Source of the DNA: Phoebastria nigripes
Lineage: Eukaryota > Chordata > Aves > Procellariiformes > Diomedeidae
Length of the DNA: 64,000 bases
Assembly: GCA_035582835.1 (NCBI GenBank)
Contig: JAYKAV010002497.1
Coordinates: 333,402 to 397,401, forward strand
Reading direction: 5' to 3'
In this document: piece after piece, positions 1 through 13,062 of the stretch
Layout of the letters: each line of letters starts with the position of its first letter
Position numbering within the stretch: position 1 is the stretch's first letter
Translations under genes and position numbers: made by a program
Notes under the pieces: generated by a model
Seen by the model: only the letters and a program-made list of their open reading frames with translations
What the model was told of the DNA's origin: nothing
Databases searched by the model: none

Positions 1-87
1 CAAATTAAAAAAAAAACCAAACTCAAACATAAGCAAAAATAGTCTTCATACCCAGACAACAAATACCATCCCCAGCTGTCCCAGAAA

Positions 88-456
88 TCACAGCGGTCCG
101 GCGGTGCTTGGCTGGCATGCCCAAGCAGGATACTCAGCAATTGTGCTGCCACGTGTTGCATTTTCAGATGTATATCCTGCGTACTCTGCACTAGCTGTGT
201 CTTTTAGCAGCCTGGCAGCAACCTCCAGTATTTCACAGTCCATCTTCTCACCCCTGTGAGATGGATTTTCATTCCTGGACCCTTTGCACGTCACCACTTG
301 CAACATCCCATTGGCTTTGCTGCACAAAGTCGCCTTGTTCTCCTCCAGTTTCCACGCCAGTAGCTCCCCGGGCTTGACTGCGACGTCCTGCGCAAAACAA
401 CTCTTAACAGCAGAAGAACAGGCTGAGTAAAGGCAAAGTAAGATTCCTGGTACCAC
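88..456 (-). other. Unassigned minus-strand ORF, possible exon
   Basis: A 122-codon frame starts with a hydrophobic, signal-peptide-like stretch (ILLCLYSACSSAV), followed by several cysteines, one tryptophan and a SEYAGY-like patch (residues AEYAGYTSE). This vaguely recalls an immunoglobulin-type domain. A possible GT donor (GGG|GTGAG) lies inside the frame near 259. I do not recognise the protein, and there is no second exon or conserved core, so this may be chance. It lies beside, but not within, the solo LTR. Confidence 0.15.
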
Positions 457-809
457 CTCTGATGTGGAAAGACCTCGTGGAACATGTGAAATGCTCGGCC
501 AACAGGTCTTCTGCGTGTGTGGACTGTGTGAATCAGCCCGCTGTGTGCTATGGCTTGGACGCAGAAAGACACAGAAAAATGTTTCTGACTACACTTGCGA
601 CTGTCCCTGTGTAGGACAGCATGGAAGAGCTGAGGAATTTGCACTGGGCGGTGTGGCTGGGCAGCTGCAGCAGCGCTGGTTCGGTGGGGATGTTTCCCTG
701 GATCGGCACTGTGGGCTCCGGGTCCAGCCTGGCAGCGTGCCGGTGCCACTGGGGGCTACCCCAGCCAGCCCTGCCGTGCTCAGCACCTCACCGGATAGGA
801 CATGGGAGT

Positions 810-1414
810 TGTCGTGGTTTAACCCCCGTCGGCATCTAAGCACCACACGGCCGCTTGCTCACCCTCCCCCCCCGCTGGGATGGGGGAGAAAATCGGAAGG
901 GCAAAAGTAAGAAAACTCATGGGTTGAGATAAGAACAGTTTAATACTTGAAATAAAATAATAATAATAATAACAACAATAACAACAACAATAATAATAAA
1001 TTGTAATGAAGAGGAAAACAACGAGAGAGGGGGAGAGAGAGAGGAAGAACACCCAGGAAAAACAAGTGATGCAACCNCTCACCACCTGCTGACCGACGCC
1101 CAGCCAGTCCCTGAGCAGCGATCGCTGCCCCCCAGCCAACTCCCCCCAGCTTATATGCTGAGCATGATGTCACATGGTATGGAATACCCCATTGGCCAGT
1201 TGGGTCAGCTGTCCTGGCTATGCTCCCTCCCAGCTTCTTGTGCACCTGGCAGAGCATGGAAAGCTGAAAAGTCCTTGACTAGTGTAAGCACTACTTAGCA
1301 ACAACTAAAACGTCAGTGTGTTATCAACGTTATTCCCATACTAAATCCAAAACACAGCACTATACCAGCTACTAGGAAGAAAATTAACTCTATCCCAGCT
1401 GAAACCATAGTACA
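810..1414 (-). mobile_element. Solo LTR, avian ERVL-like
   Basis: Read on the minus strand, the element starts TGTACTATGGTTTC, carries a TATATAAG-like promoter (ATATAAG around 1151-1157), an ATTAAA poly(A) signal (939-944) and a (TTA)n-type tract (about 951-1000), and ends ACCACGACA. It is about 605 bases long with TG...CA ends. I recognise the overall sequence as a common avian LTR family from memory. No primer-binding site, gag, pol or env lies on either side, so it is a solitary LTR. The five bases flanking each end (GGAGT and GTACA) do not match, so no target duplication is visible. One unresolved base is at 1077. Confidence 0.8.
951..1000. repeat. (TAA)n/(CAA)n microsatellite inside the LTR
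   Basis: An interrupted run of TAA and CAA trinucleotides lies inside the LTR between its poly(A) signal and promoter. It appears to belong to the element rather than to be a separate insertion. Confidence 0.8.
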
Positions 1415-1418
1415 GTAC

Positions 1419-1577
1419 ATAAGCAAGTATATATATAAAAAAAAATATATATATAAAGAAAGATATAAGAGCAAGAGTGTGTGTGTATATATACATTTAT
1501 ATAAATATATTTATATATACTTGCTTATCTCTCCCATATATATATATACTTGCTCTTATATATATAAGATATAAGAG
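1419..1577. repeat. AT-rich nested inverted repeats and (TA)n
   Basis: Two interleaved perfect inverted pairs are visible: 17 bases at 1419-1435 against 1512-1528, and 13 bases at 1463-1475 against 1549-1561. They are joined by long TA runs and a short GT run. The region could form hairpins or cruciforms. It abuts the outer end of the solo LTR. Confidence 0.8.
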
Positions 1578-2994
1578 AAGAAGCAGCTCTAGACCCGGAG
1601 CAGGCAGGGGGACATGCTGCTTGTGCAAGGTGACGGGGCCTTGGGGAATGGCTTGCCGAGCTTGCCTGGGCCCACGGCGTGCAGTCAGTGAAACATTGGC
1701 AGTTCGTATATCCCGCTTGTGAGCTAGGAATAATTGTTTTCAAAGCCAACATGGGAAGGGTGTGTATGTCTGTGTTCAAATTGTTAACCTGTAATTATGC
1801 TAAAAACATTCAAGTTTAAACAGATAATATTCAGGGTACTGACTAGAGAGAAGAAGGAATTAAAGGCAAGCGCCAGTACAGGGATTCAACACCAGCTCCT
1901 GGAAAATAGACACTACAGCTTTACAAATGACCATTGGAAAAAAGATCATGCAAGTAATGGGTTCAGTGCAATTACCATCCCCATATAGTATAGTGCAGGG
2001 AAATCTGCAAGCAGAGAGAGCATGATTTTTCTAAGTTCTTGGAAGCAGGAATTAAATTCAACATGTGAGAGAGCTCTTAGTACACGAGCAATTCACTAAT
2101 TCACAGCCATGACTGAGACATCCATTGTGAATTAATTAATTCTTGCAAATTAGGAAGTGAATAAACATGATTAAAAAATCCAAGTTACTTCACTGAAAAA
2201 AAAAAGGTAGTTAGAAAGGCAAGTACTCGGGTGCTTTGCTCAGGAGGGACAGACAGCTGAATGGGATCCTAAGGCTTTTTGCTGCTGGTTTGAGGTCCCA
2301 GGGAGCTCTGCAGCTCAGGTTCAGCTCCTCTAATCACCATCCTGCACCAACAAATGGTGAAAGTGGGGGAAAATAATATGTCATCCTGTGAAATTAATCC
2401 TCCTTCGAGCAGCTCTGTTTTGCTCACCTCCTTTCTTCCTTTGACCGTACCTTACGCAGAGCCCCTGTGCCCTGCGTGGGATGCCGGGTCCTGCACGGCA
2501 GCAGCTAGCTCTCCAGAACCAGCCTCCCTCGGCTCTCCTTGAGGCCAAGAGTGGATGGAGGCAGGGAGGCTGCCAAGGGCACCACGGGCTCCTGCAGTTC
2601 AGCCAAAAACCAGGCTGGGCTAATGCGTCCCTGCAAGAGCATCACACTTGCAGGATGTCATTCACACTGGGCTGGTTTCTTTAAGAGACCAGCGACACAA
2701 CTGCCTCTCAAATACAATTTTAAAGTAGGTCTCCAGCAGCCCCAGGGGTCTCTGTCCCACCCCGTCCCCAGGGATCGAGGCTTATTTCTTAATCCCTCTG
2801 CTGCACCCTCCTCTTCCTCAGTACTTCACACAGGGGACGTAACTCATTGCCTGGTTTATCCTTTCTCTTTTCCAGTGCTGTAATGCAGTAGGACATGCAC
2901 GCCCTTTCCCTTTGGAGGGCAAGATATAAGATATTTCCTCCTCTTCCCCACTACCCTGCTGCGGGGGCAGGTCCTGAGTGCCTCTCACCATGTC

Positions 2995-3125
2995 CCGCAT
3001 GGCGTCCCCCCAGGTCTTGCAGCCTGCCATGCGCTTTTGGATGTCACTGCCCATAGCCCAAACAGGCACATTCCCAAGCAAGGTAAATGTCACTCCTACA
3101 AAAAGCCCCACGCCAAGTTTTACTG
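2995..3125 (-). other. Weak candidate exon, unidentified
   Basis: On the minus strand an open frame reads a hydrophobic stretch (LGVGLFVGVTFTLLGNVPVW) and then a polar one (SDIQKRMAGCKTWGDAMRDM), ending exactly at a good donor (ATG|GTGAGA). An acceptor-like TAG precedes the first part, but its pyrimidine tract is poor. I do not recognise the protein, and no partner exons were found nearby. It could be an isolated exon of a minus-strand gene or chance. Confidence 0.2.
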
Positions 3126-5343
3126 GCAGTGGTGCACATGAGAGCTCCCCAGCACGAGCCCCATTTGCACAGAAACAAACCATCATAGGAAAGTGGGGCA
3201 GGGAGCAGAAAGGTAGAAATAGCTGCCCGTACCTCATGTGTGTCACCACCTTGTCATGCGACGGGTACAGAGATGTTCCTTCCAACTACATGGCCACCTC
3301 AATAGGCACGACACAGACCATTTGAAAAAATAATCTGGGTCTTATTGCCAGCTGCCTTGACAAATATACAAAGAGAAAAGAACATAACCAACATCCAGTT
3401 TATGTTTTAATTGGGCATGGGCATGCATTAGTGTGATTCACAGACCAGAGCCCAGGTTCCTGGTCCCTGACAAAGCATTTCAGGGAAAAGGCTTTGGGGA
3501 GGAAATATTAAGAGTAGGGACGACTGCAGTTATGCTGAATATATTCTACTTAAAGTTTGGAAGAACAAGAATCGTGAGTCTTTCCATGGACTTCGTACCA
3601 AGCTGAAGTGGCTGAATTTAATCACCCAGATTTCACAAGTGCCTGTGACTGTTCCTGAAACTGTGTTTCACCTGTTAGCGGCTGGGGACGTTCACTGCAG
3701 GCTCTCAAAGCTTTTCTCAAAGAAACGTCTCTGAGTGAGTATTTTGTTACCTTTCAGTTCATTCAATTAATACATGATGAACAGACTCACACCCCCCAAA
3801 ACCTATTTACAGTAGAAAGCACAACTAAATGTAATTGTCATCCGTATCAATTGGTTTTTTTCCTCACAGGGATGCCATGCTTTATCCCCAATTCAAGGTG
3901 CCATTTCAGAACTAAAACACTTTTTAAAAATATTATTGCGAATCACAAGAACTAAGGGTAGCATGTAAAGACTGTCAGAAAAGAAAAACAATTGCCAGAA
4001 GAATCATAGGAAAAAAATCTGTTGCAAATTCCTTTCCTGGACAGCAAGAAGAGCAGTATGTCATTCTGCAGAACCCTGTCCTTTTAATAAACTTTTTATT
4101 ACTGTGGAACAACTGAAAGTTATATAAAGCGCAGCATCCATTCCAGAGAGAATCTACTACTAAAGCCAAAACCAGATTTCCATCAGCGTGGTAAACATGA
4201 AAGGAAATAACAGAAGTCGCCCTGAAAAACAGCACTGTAGAAGAATGTATTTCCTGAGTTTAAAAAAAAAAGGCAAAAAAACAGTCAAATACATCCATTA
4301 ATTCAATAGAACTGGAAGCAAATACATCTACGAATCCCAGATCATGCAGGAAAGACACGAGGCTGTGAGCACTCATGAAACAATTAAAAAGGATATTCCA
4401 TATATTGGCAGGAGCTCTTAGTTTTCAACCTTTTAACACTTGTATTATAAGCAATGGCAGAAGACAGGCTGGGCCCAGGAACCTGTGCATGTGGCCCCCA
4501 GGCAGGCAGCTCGCGGGGGTGCTCTTGGTGGGCGATGTTTTGCTCTGCTGTTCACCCAACATGCCTGAATGACCATCATGCCCGTGAGCCGGCCTTGCTC
4601 CACGTGTCCGTGCAAGGGCTAGCTGCCATGTAAAAATTTCACGAGGCTTTGGGAGAAGAGAGGCTGAGCTACCGCAGAGGTACTGCAGGAGCGTGTCTCT
4701 ACCGACCTGAGTTTACCCACCGATCTTTCCGAAAGGATTGCTTTTCTTCTATTATTTCTCAGCACTTTTATTCTCCTGCTTTTACCAAATCAATTCTAAA
4801 ATAGAAAATTATTGAAAGAGAAAGGTTTTTCCTGGTTATGCTGGTAGATTAAGGTTGAAAGCCAGGGAAGGGGAACTGGAAGCCAATTGCTCATCCGCCG
4901 GGGAGCTGGCTTCTTTCAGTGACTCTTCCTCAGGCTCAGCACTACCAAAATGACTGGTGGGGGTTTTTTTCAGATGCTTTCCCTGTTGTTTTACCTTTTA
5001 AAGAAATTATGAACCAAGTTTACTAACTCAGTTCATATTTAAGTAGTGCCCATTCAGCTTTGAAGCCCACACCCTCTGAATAACTGCTATGCACTTATTT
5101 AGCACTTTACCCCTTCAAAGGACTTTGCAGAAACTAATTAATTAGCTCTTACAGCAGAAAACTGCTGCAGTGAACGGCATGGGCTTAGTGCTACTGTCCA
5201 GCTGGATTCAGTCTCAGCTGCTGTGGGGCCAAGTTAGCACAGGAGCCATTGCCATGTCGCTTGACACTTAAATCTATGTCAAGCCACTCCAGCAAATATG
5301 TGCAGGGACCTTCCCGGAGACTCTCCAAAGCTTTTCTGTGCCT

Positions 5344-5374
5344 CTCCTCCTCCTCCTCCTCCTCCTCCTCCTCC
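5344..5374. repeat. (TCC)n microsatellite
   Basis: About ten pure TCC units. Open frames crossing it read poly-Ser or poly-Pro only because of the repeat. Confidence 0.9.
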
Positions 5375-6832
5375 CAATGGGATCCCTGGAGGAGAAGGGC
5401 ACTCCAGAGCTCTGCCTGTCCCCACCTTCAAAGTCAGGCACTGCTTTTGGGAAGGGCTGAGCCCCTTTCCCCTGGCTCAGTGGGATTCACCTTCAAAAGC
5501 CTGTTCATTTACATTCTACAGTGAAACTTGTATCTTCTGAAAATCTTCCGTGTGCAGGTGTGCAAGTGAGTTTTCTGCACGTGTGTATACATATGCACCA
5601 GGAACAGGGAGACGGGAGAAAACATCACCTTCGAAACACAACAAAACACCCAGCCGATCACAGGTATTCTTCCGGAAAACTCCTTGGGGAGCTCACGTGT
5701 GTTGTGGCCTCTTCTGCTTTTTGACAGAGCAAACCCAGGGCACAACTCCTAATGTTAAAAATAGACAAGAAAGAAAAAAAGGGTTGTGACAGTGGGGTTT
5801 TTGTTATTATTTTTACATGCTTCGTTATGGAGAAGCTGAAACAAGTGCAAGCTTTGCTTTTCCCCTTCCCAGACTGGCTTGTGGAGCATCACCCACCTTC
5901 TCGCGGCTCCTGGCTGCCCCCTCACCTTGCGGGGCTGTGGGCATCCTTCCACCCAGCGACCGTGCCCCAGGAGATGGCAGGACTTCCTACACCCTTTGGT
6001 TCCTCCAAAGGAATAAGAAATCCTCATCCCTATAAAAAGGACAGACTCCTAGATATATTTGGATAGGAAAAGATTGAATAAATTAAAGAGAAGATACGGT
6101 TGAAACCAGAGAGTGTTTATAAAACAAAACACAGTATAAAACTTCTTGCTTTAATGGGCAAAAAATTTAGATATAAAAATACGGATACAAAAAAATTAGC
6201 TTAGAGAGCAAGATGTGTACAATTTATGTACAATCCAGGCTGGACTCGGCTCACAAAGACCAGAGACCCTGCGGCTCATGCCCTCCCGTCCTAAACCCTT
6301 GCATTTTCTGCTGTCCCAGCAGCAGCCGGGCTGCACTGAGACTGAACCAGCAAGTGCGAAAAAACCAAGCGAGTGTTTCCCCACTTCCTTGGGTGCTGCA
6401 ATCCCAGCCCTGCAGCACCAGAAATGAGCAGCACATAGGAAACGCTGCTGATAAGCCCGGTGCCCTCCCGGCCATCCTGCTGTCCCCCCCAGCAGCAGCC
6501 CACCTGCCCACGGCCCAGGACAACGTGCTGGCAGGAGGGCTGCAAGTCACTCTCCCTGCAGAGGATTAACGACGACCAGCCTCACTGCCTCATTCGTGCT
6601 GACAAGGTATTTTGTGTCAGGAGGTCAGGATGCGGTGTCAGTACACCATATATGTCGGTATACACACCTACTATAAAAAGAAAGCTGCTATTGGCATGTG
6701 GCCAAGCTGGGACGGAAGCCACATTTACTCACAGTCACAGAGGAGATATTTGTCTCACGAAGGTGAAACTTAACCCAGCTCCTTCTGCGGCCTTGGGAAC
6801 CAAGAAGCTAAGAAGAAACAGGCTGTGCAGGA

Positions 6833-6930
6833 TGTGCAGAGGCTAGGTTACGGGATGTGNAGGAGTTGGGATATGGGGTGTGCAGGGGCTGGGTATAAGG
6901 GGTGTGCAGGGGCTGGGATATGGGGTGCTG
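6833..6930. repeat. Minisatellite, unit about 25-29 bases
   Basis: Three to four degenerate copies of a G-rich unit with core GTGTGCAGGGGCTGGGATAT lie head to tail. The last two copies are nearly identical. One unresolved base (6860) falls in an early copy, as might be expected if reads were misaligned in the repeat. Confidence 0.75.
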
Positions 6931-9900
6931 AGACCCGGGTTCCAACATCTGGGGAGCCAGGCACCCATGCAGGCGTTGCTGTGCACGTGGAGCTTACTGA
7001 ATAAACCAAGCACTTGCTGCATTATAGATGAGGCTTGTTATCAGGGGATATCTGGTAACATTACACACACAGAGAGTGTGAAAAAGCCCAGAGCTGCCCT
7101 ATTGAACGAAACAAAGCCCGATGGGGAAGGTTGAGGAACCCCCATGAATACTCCCTCAAAGCCCCCTACACCCTCTCCACCACACTTGGCACTTCCCCCT
7201 CGTACTACCTCTTTGGCAAGGGGCTAACCCTTATCAGCGTGTCACCACCCATGGCTTATCAAATTTTCTTCTTCCTGTAAGGCGCTCTTGGCCTAGGAGC
7301 AGTGTTGCAAGCGGCAGCTTTCTGGCTGTGAAGCAGCCCGTAAGACTTCCTCCAGGGCCGGGAGCACTGCTAACCTGCCAGAGAGGAGACGTCTTGAGCA
7401 ACAGCAGGAGCATCAGCTGATCCTTAACATGAAGGCTGGAGGGGGGGTGTGAAAGAAAAGCTGAGAATTACTCAGCTGGTACCAGCCTTGTAATTATTTC
7501 CTATCCCAGGAGTCCGCTCCCAAAGATAGTAGAGCCAGCTGGTACTGAGGAAGCCGAGCTGGGGCTAGCAAGGTTTGGTGCACTCAGTAAAGGAGCTGGA
7601 TCAAGAGACATCAACAGCATTTCCAGAAGATGTCCAATGCCACTTCTGGAGCTGGACTTCCCCTATGATGAAAATACTGCAGGTAGCACTGTCTAATGCC
7701 ATATATGTCCTCTCTCTCTCCACCTGTTAAATGTCTCTGGAGCAGGTGAACCTCCAACTGTGTTCCTACCCCTGTCTACACCACGGTGAATTGTGTAGGA
7801 CATTGCCTGGACAGGCCACCACTTGACCATAGACATCAAGATTCATCTCCAGATCCCTTCTGCCTCTTCCCTGCTCACCACACAACTCTCGCCCAGCCCT
7901 CTGCCAAAAACTATGACCTGGTACAGGCAGCGTCACCCCAGCCCCAAGGATTTAACCAATACAGCCTTCCAATGCAGAGAGTCTCTGGAGCAGCCTTCCC
8001 CAAAACAGCTGCAGCTCCCCTCGCTGCAAGCTCTGATGGTGCCTTCGGTCCCGTGTCCCATCATGGATGGTGTCTGCTGCATCAGGGCTGTGCTCTCAGG
8101 TGACTCCCCTTATAATAGCAAATGACTGCAAATGTTCTTCTCCACGCCCCAAGCACAGATAAATCACCCTTTGCTTTTGTGCCCCAGGTTATTTCTAGTG
8201 CTATTCTGTCCTGGCCAGGCTGCTGGACCCCTGTGGACCATGCTGCGCCAGCCTGAGATGGGACATGGTGGGTCGCAAACTGAGGCCAGCCTGGAGACAT
8301 AGCCCTGGTCCCCCCAGGCAATCCAGCAGTGAGTAATCTCCAAGCTGCTGCGGTTTACGTGCCTGCGCGCCGGGAGCCAGCCTCCCTGCCCAGGCACCGC
8401 CTGCACCCTCCGGACCCGGCGCGTCCAGTCACCGCGCTGGCATGTCCTGCTGCTCCTCACATTCCTTTCTTGCTGTAACATTTTGGGAGCAAACCACTCC
8501 TGGGCGACACAGGGCTTCGGGACGGGCTGCTTGGGATTTACAGCTATCAAGAAACCTGTGGATTTAAATCTTTTCATGGAGAGCTTTACCCCTCATTTTT
8601 AAACCTCAGCCTTGAACCAGAATTGACCTTCTGAAAAACCCCAGATGAAAAACTCTTTATTCATAATGACTAAAGCCCCTGTAAAAACAGCCGCTCCTCG
8701 GTGAGTGTTTGCTTACGGCAAGGCGGGCCTGGTGCCCATCCCCAAGGGAGGGAGCGCAGGGTGCAGAGGGTGCACTGAAGTTGCACATCAGGGCCGACCC
8801 ACTTCCATGCTGGCAGTGGCCGCTGCCCCAGCCTTACCCTGCCCTCTGCCTGCCCGCTCCCGCGGCTCCCAAACCCGTGCTTTGCTCCTTGCTTCACAAA
8901 CCCCGCATCGCTGTGTGTGCCAAAAGCAAAGCCCCTGTGATAAAAGCAGACCCAGCAAAACCACTCACAGCTGGGGGGCTGGAGGGGGCAGGACACCCTG
9001 AGCCTCCCCTCCATCTACCTGGCAGCCTGCCTGCTGGCACCTCCTGCGGGCCAGGGACCCACACTCGCACACCTTAGAAGAGGGACAAGCAGTTGCTTAA
9101 CTGGAGACAAATCCAGTCCAGACATGTCCCCAGCCTGGAGAGGAGAGGTGGTCCTGCTGTGAGCCCCATGTGCAGCACATCGGGTAGCATTCAGGAGCAC
9201 CTGCTCATCTCTCCTCCCCTGCTATCCCATGGCAAATCCATCCCTGCAAATGGCTCAGCTGCGTTAACAAGGCTGTTTCGTTAGCCAGGCAGGGGCCTGG
9301 GTTGCACTCAGGGGCTGCCCCAGCACTGCACAGGCCTCCTGGTTAGTCCTGCCAGGTTGCGAGCTGTTGTCCACAGCATCGCCCTGAGTTGCAGGAGGCA
9401 GGAGGGACCAGCCTGGGCGGGCGCGCGGGTCTCTGGTGACATGCAGCGTCCTTCCTGCAGCGTGGGGCTCCTCAGCCCAGCTGAGATGGCTCCTGCTTCC
9501 CAGCCGACATGCAGGGAGGGCTCTGCTGATAGCAGAAACATGGGGGACACCCACAGCAGGGGTTTGGGCTGCTCGCCCCAGCACTTGACCTCCAAAGAGG
9601 CAACACAGCTCCATCTCACCGGGCTTTCCCTTCCAGCCCCAAGCAGGGAAGAGGCACAGCCCAGAGCCCAGGGAAAAAGGATCGGGACAGAGATGAGGCA
9701 GAACAAAACTTGTAGGAATTAGAGGAATAATCACAGAGCTCCTCAGCTTTAACAGCAAACCAGAATTAGTTACTTGCTTATGGGAATTTTCTTGGCTCTG
9801 CTCCCTTTTCTATACTTCTCACTTTTTTCCTATCAAGTGTCTAAACTAAAATATTACCAGCTCGCATGGGAAAAACTTATTTTAAATAATTTTATTTTAC

Positions 9901-10970
9901 CAGCCAGAGAGAAGGGGAGAGGGTGAACGAAAAGTTCAGAGAAAATATTTTTTTCTCTCAATAGTTTTGCTTTCCATTAAAAAATCTTCTTTCCTCAAAA
10001 CCACTTTCACAGGGATCTTTCAACTGGTCCTAATCAATAGGGCCGGGGTTTTTTTATTATTATCTTGGCAGAACCTGTTATTTAAAAGCTTAATTAAATA
10101 CGTGTACAAAGATGCTGTGTCTTGCCACATCCTTACTGTCCCATAGTTGCTCCTCTCCCGCTGCCTTGGCCAGAGGCTTGCTGGTGCCTTGACCGGTGCG
10201 TGTGGGACAGCCCAGCCCACCAGCAGGAACCTGCCTTCCATCTCCTCTGCTGCCTGACACCATGGGGCAACCAGCTCTCGTGCAGCTGGGTCTGTGGACC
10301 AGCTGAGACCATTTAGCACCTTGAGAAAGATGGTCCGTGGCCAAAGCGCAGTGTTGGATGCCCCAGAGGGAGCAGGCAGGGGGCAAGGAGGGGACACCCC
10401 TGCTCGCAGTCCTGGGGACGCGGCAAAATTCCCTGGTCTGTGGCCCCCGGCTGCCCCGAACCCCTCCCCAGCGGGGCCGGGGACCGCTGACCATTTCTCT
10501 GCTGGTTATTAGATTGTTCACGGCTCTCAGGTTTGTTTGAATAAGCCCTTTTGTTCGCCAGTGCTTTCCCACGTCCCTTCGTTCGCTAGGCAGTCGCGTG
10601 TCCCGAGTCAAAGAGGAGCCCTGGCCGCCAATCCCCAAAGAAAGTTTTCTTCGGAGCAAGACATCTGCGTCGGAGGGAACCTGCCAACATCTGCCACACT
10701 TTCCCCCTTTTCAAGAGCCTTTCTTTCCCTCTTAAAAAGTGCAGGAACAGATGTTAAAAGTTGTTTTCTTTCTCCAGGGTGTGAAATGTAGACAAATAGC
10801 AAAAAAGAAAACTCCAAGCAGCGCTGACCCTTTTCTCTTTCCTTTTTTTTCTGGAAAGCCCAGGAAAAAAGGGAGGCTTTGTTTATGAAGGAGAATCCCC
10901 TTTTCAGTGAAACCTGGCAGTGGGCAATGCAAAAGGAAAGCGGGAATTTGCAGAAAGCTGCCTTTAATGC

Positions 10971-10988
10971 TCATTTGCATTGGCCTGT
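10971..10988 (+). promoter_or_regulatory. Octamer plus TGGCCTGT module, copy 1
   Basis: TCATTTGCAT, containing the exact octamer ATTTGCAT at 10973-10980, is followed directly by TGGCCTGT. A CATTGG (inverted CCAAT-like) overlaps the junction. The same two blocks recur near 13,063 with a six-base insertion between them. A role as enhancer of the downstream HES gene is inference. Confidence 0.35.
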
Positions 10989-13062
10989 TGGGTCCCTACA
11001 ATCCCCAGCACAGATGTCAGCCTTCCCCTAAAGGCAGGGCAGCTCTCCCGCCCGCACTCCCCCCGCCTCCAAAATAAAGGCCTTTGCTCTGACTGAGAGG
11101 TGTAAAATAACTGTTTACAGCAAAAGCTGCTCTTCTTTTTCACTGCAGTGCTGTCTTACAAATGAACCTTGAAATGAGCTCACCCGGAGCAAACGCCAGC
11201 GGGCAAGCCAAGGGTCTCGCCTCACCGAGGCTGGGGGCTTAGCTGCCCTGCGTGGGCTGGGCACGGACCGTGGCTGGGCACCGGGGGCCACCGTGCTGTT
11301 CTTGGCCCCCCATCACACATGGCTGTCCCCAGCACCCACCACCTCACCACCAGCATCCCCCTGCCTGCTTGCTTCATGGAAGCTGCTTTGCCAGGGAAGC
11401 CTGTGCGCGACCCTCTCGCAGAGCATCCCCCTTGCCTGGGAGCTCGGCGGCACCTCACAGGGCGAGGAAAGCAGGAGGGAGGGTAAGGCAGAAGCAAGCA
11501 AGGAGGAAAGGGAGGGTGAGGGAGGAGGTGCCACCACCACCACCAGAGACTGGAGAGACCTTTCCTGGTGGTGCTGGGGCTGGGGAGCCCCTGGGCCACT
11601 AACACGGGGGGCACACATAGCACCCCAGAGCCGTGCCCGGCCAGGGAGGGATGCCAACATGCATGGGATGTTTTTCAGAGCTTTTAGGCAATTCTGCATT
11701 TGCTGACACCTCTGCGATGCTCAGCTGGGCCAGCAGCCTAGATGGTCGCAGGCTTCCCCCTGCTGCCCTGACTGCCTCAGGAAGGTGCCTCTTTCTGCAC
11801 AAGGTGCTGGTGGAGAGGTGTTTGGGGGGGGACGGGGGACTTCTCTTCTTTCCCACCCACCAGGCAAGCCAAACCCAGCTAGAAGCTGCGTGCCCAGGTG
11901 ATGGGCAGGCGCTTCCAGCCCTAGCAAACTGCCCAGAGCCAGGGGTGTGCCTGCTCCGCACCCCCCTACCCATGTGCAGGCCAGAGCCCTACCCCAACCC
12001 ACATGCTGCCTCTTCCATGCCGAGCTGCTGGAGTCGTGTGGTGATACGGATGCCTCAGCTATGCCTTTTATAAATACCGGCAACACTCCACTTCCCCGGG
12101 TGGGCTGGAAAAAGCTTGAAAAACCAAAGGAGTCTCCACTCGTGAGCAGCCAGGGCTGGCTGACGTGAGAGGCTGCCACACGGGGCGGCGGGACCTCCTT
12201 TTGCTGTCTGTGCGGGGGACGCACCTGAGATAAGGAGTCCATCCCTTTACCTGGCACAAAGGTCAAGTTATTAACCTTCTCCTCCCAAACCCTCCTGTCC
12301 CAGCGCAACAACCACACCGGCCCGTCTCAGGCTCTCCCCTGTGAGTCCTTGCCAAGTAGGGCGCTTATAAAACTGGGTAACTGCACCCCAGCTCTGCAGT
12401 TGACTGACAAACAACCTCTGCCTGCGAGATACCATGTCTGGGGACACGTTTTCATGGTGAGCCTAGCCAGCAGGGTGTACAGACATGCTGCAGGTATGTT
12501 TGCATTTACACACAGGCAAACACACACCCACGCAGCATTTAAGCAAGGGACGCAATGTCCTCGCTTTTATCGCTGGGGTACATCCCCACCCACGGCTGGA
12601 GGTGGGGAGAGAGGGCTCTGCAGCCGTGGTGCTACGCTGGGTGCTGGGAAATCCTGCCAGTGGGTCAGGTCGGCTCGCAGTACTTCTGAACCGCTGCAGC
12701 CGCTTCCTCTCCATTTCAATAAGGTGACACATTCGACACCAACCCAAAGGGCTTCACCTGCGGGACTCAACAGGACACTGCCAAATCCTGCTCATTAGCA
12801 AAGCGACCGTCAGAAAGCAAAAGCACAGTCATGAAAAAAAGCCTTCATACTCCCTGCCAGACCAGGCAGAAGTGAGGAAGCATAAAAGTGCATTCTCATC
12901 CTGTGCCAAGACTCCTCCAAAGGCCNGTCTGCTTCTGCACTAGCATTTCAGAGGGGCAAACCGAAAAACACCCTTCCCCCCAAAGCCACCCAAGACTCCT
13001 TGCAGCACGGGGGAAAAAAATCAAAGTAGTAAAAATCCCACAGAACTAACTCACCTCTAGGT

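Larger units (their letters stand above)
1590..6830. other. Intergenic block without a supportable gene
   Basis: Base composition is mixed, with A- and T-runs. I found a (TCC)n tract at 5344-5374, one weak exon candidate (2995-3125, minus) and no recognised domain in any open frame. Open frames are short and lack signs of coding, such as linked splice sites or conserved motifs. Confidence 0.6.

Noticed and set aside
1477..1722. Frame reading repeated YIYIYI
   Set aside because: Produced by the TA/GT microsatellite.
5249..5540. Frames with poly-Ser or poly-Pro
   Set aside because: Produced by the (TCC)n repeat.
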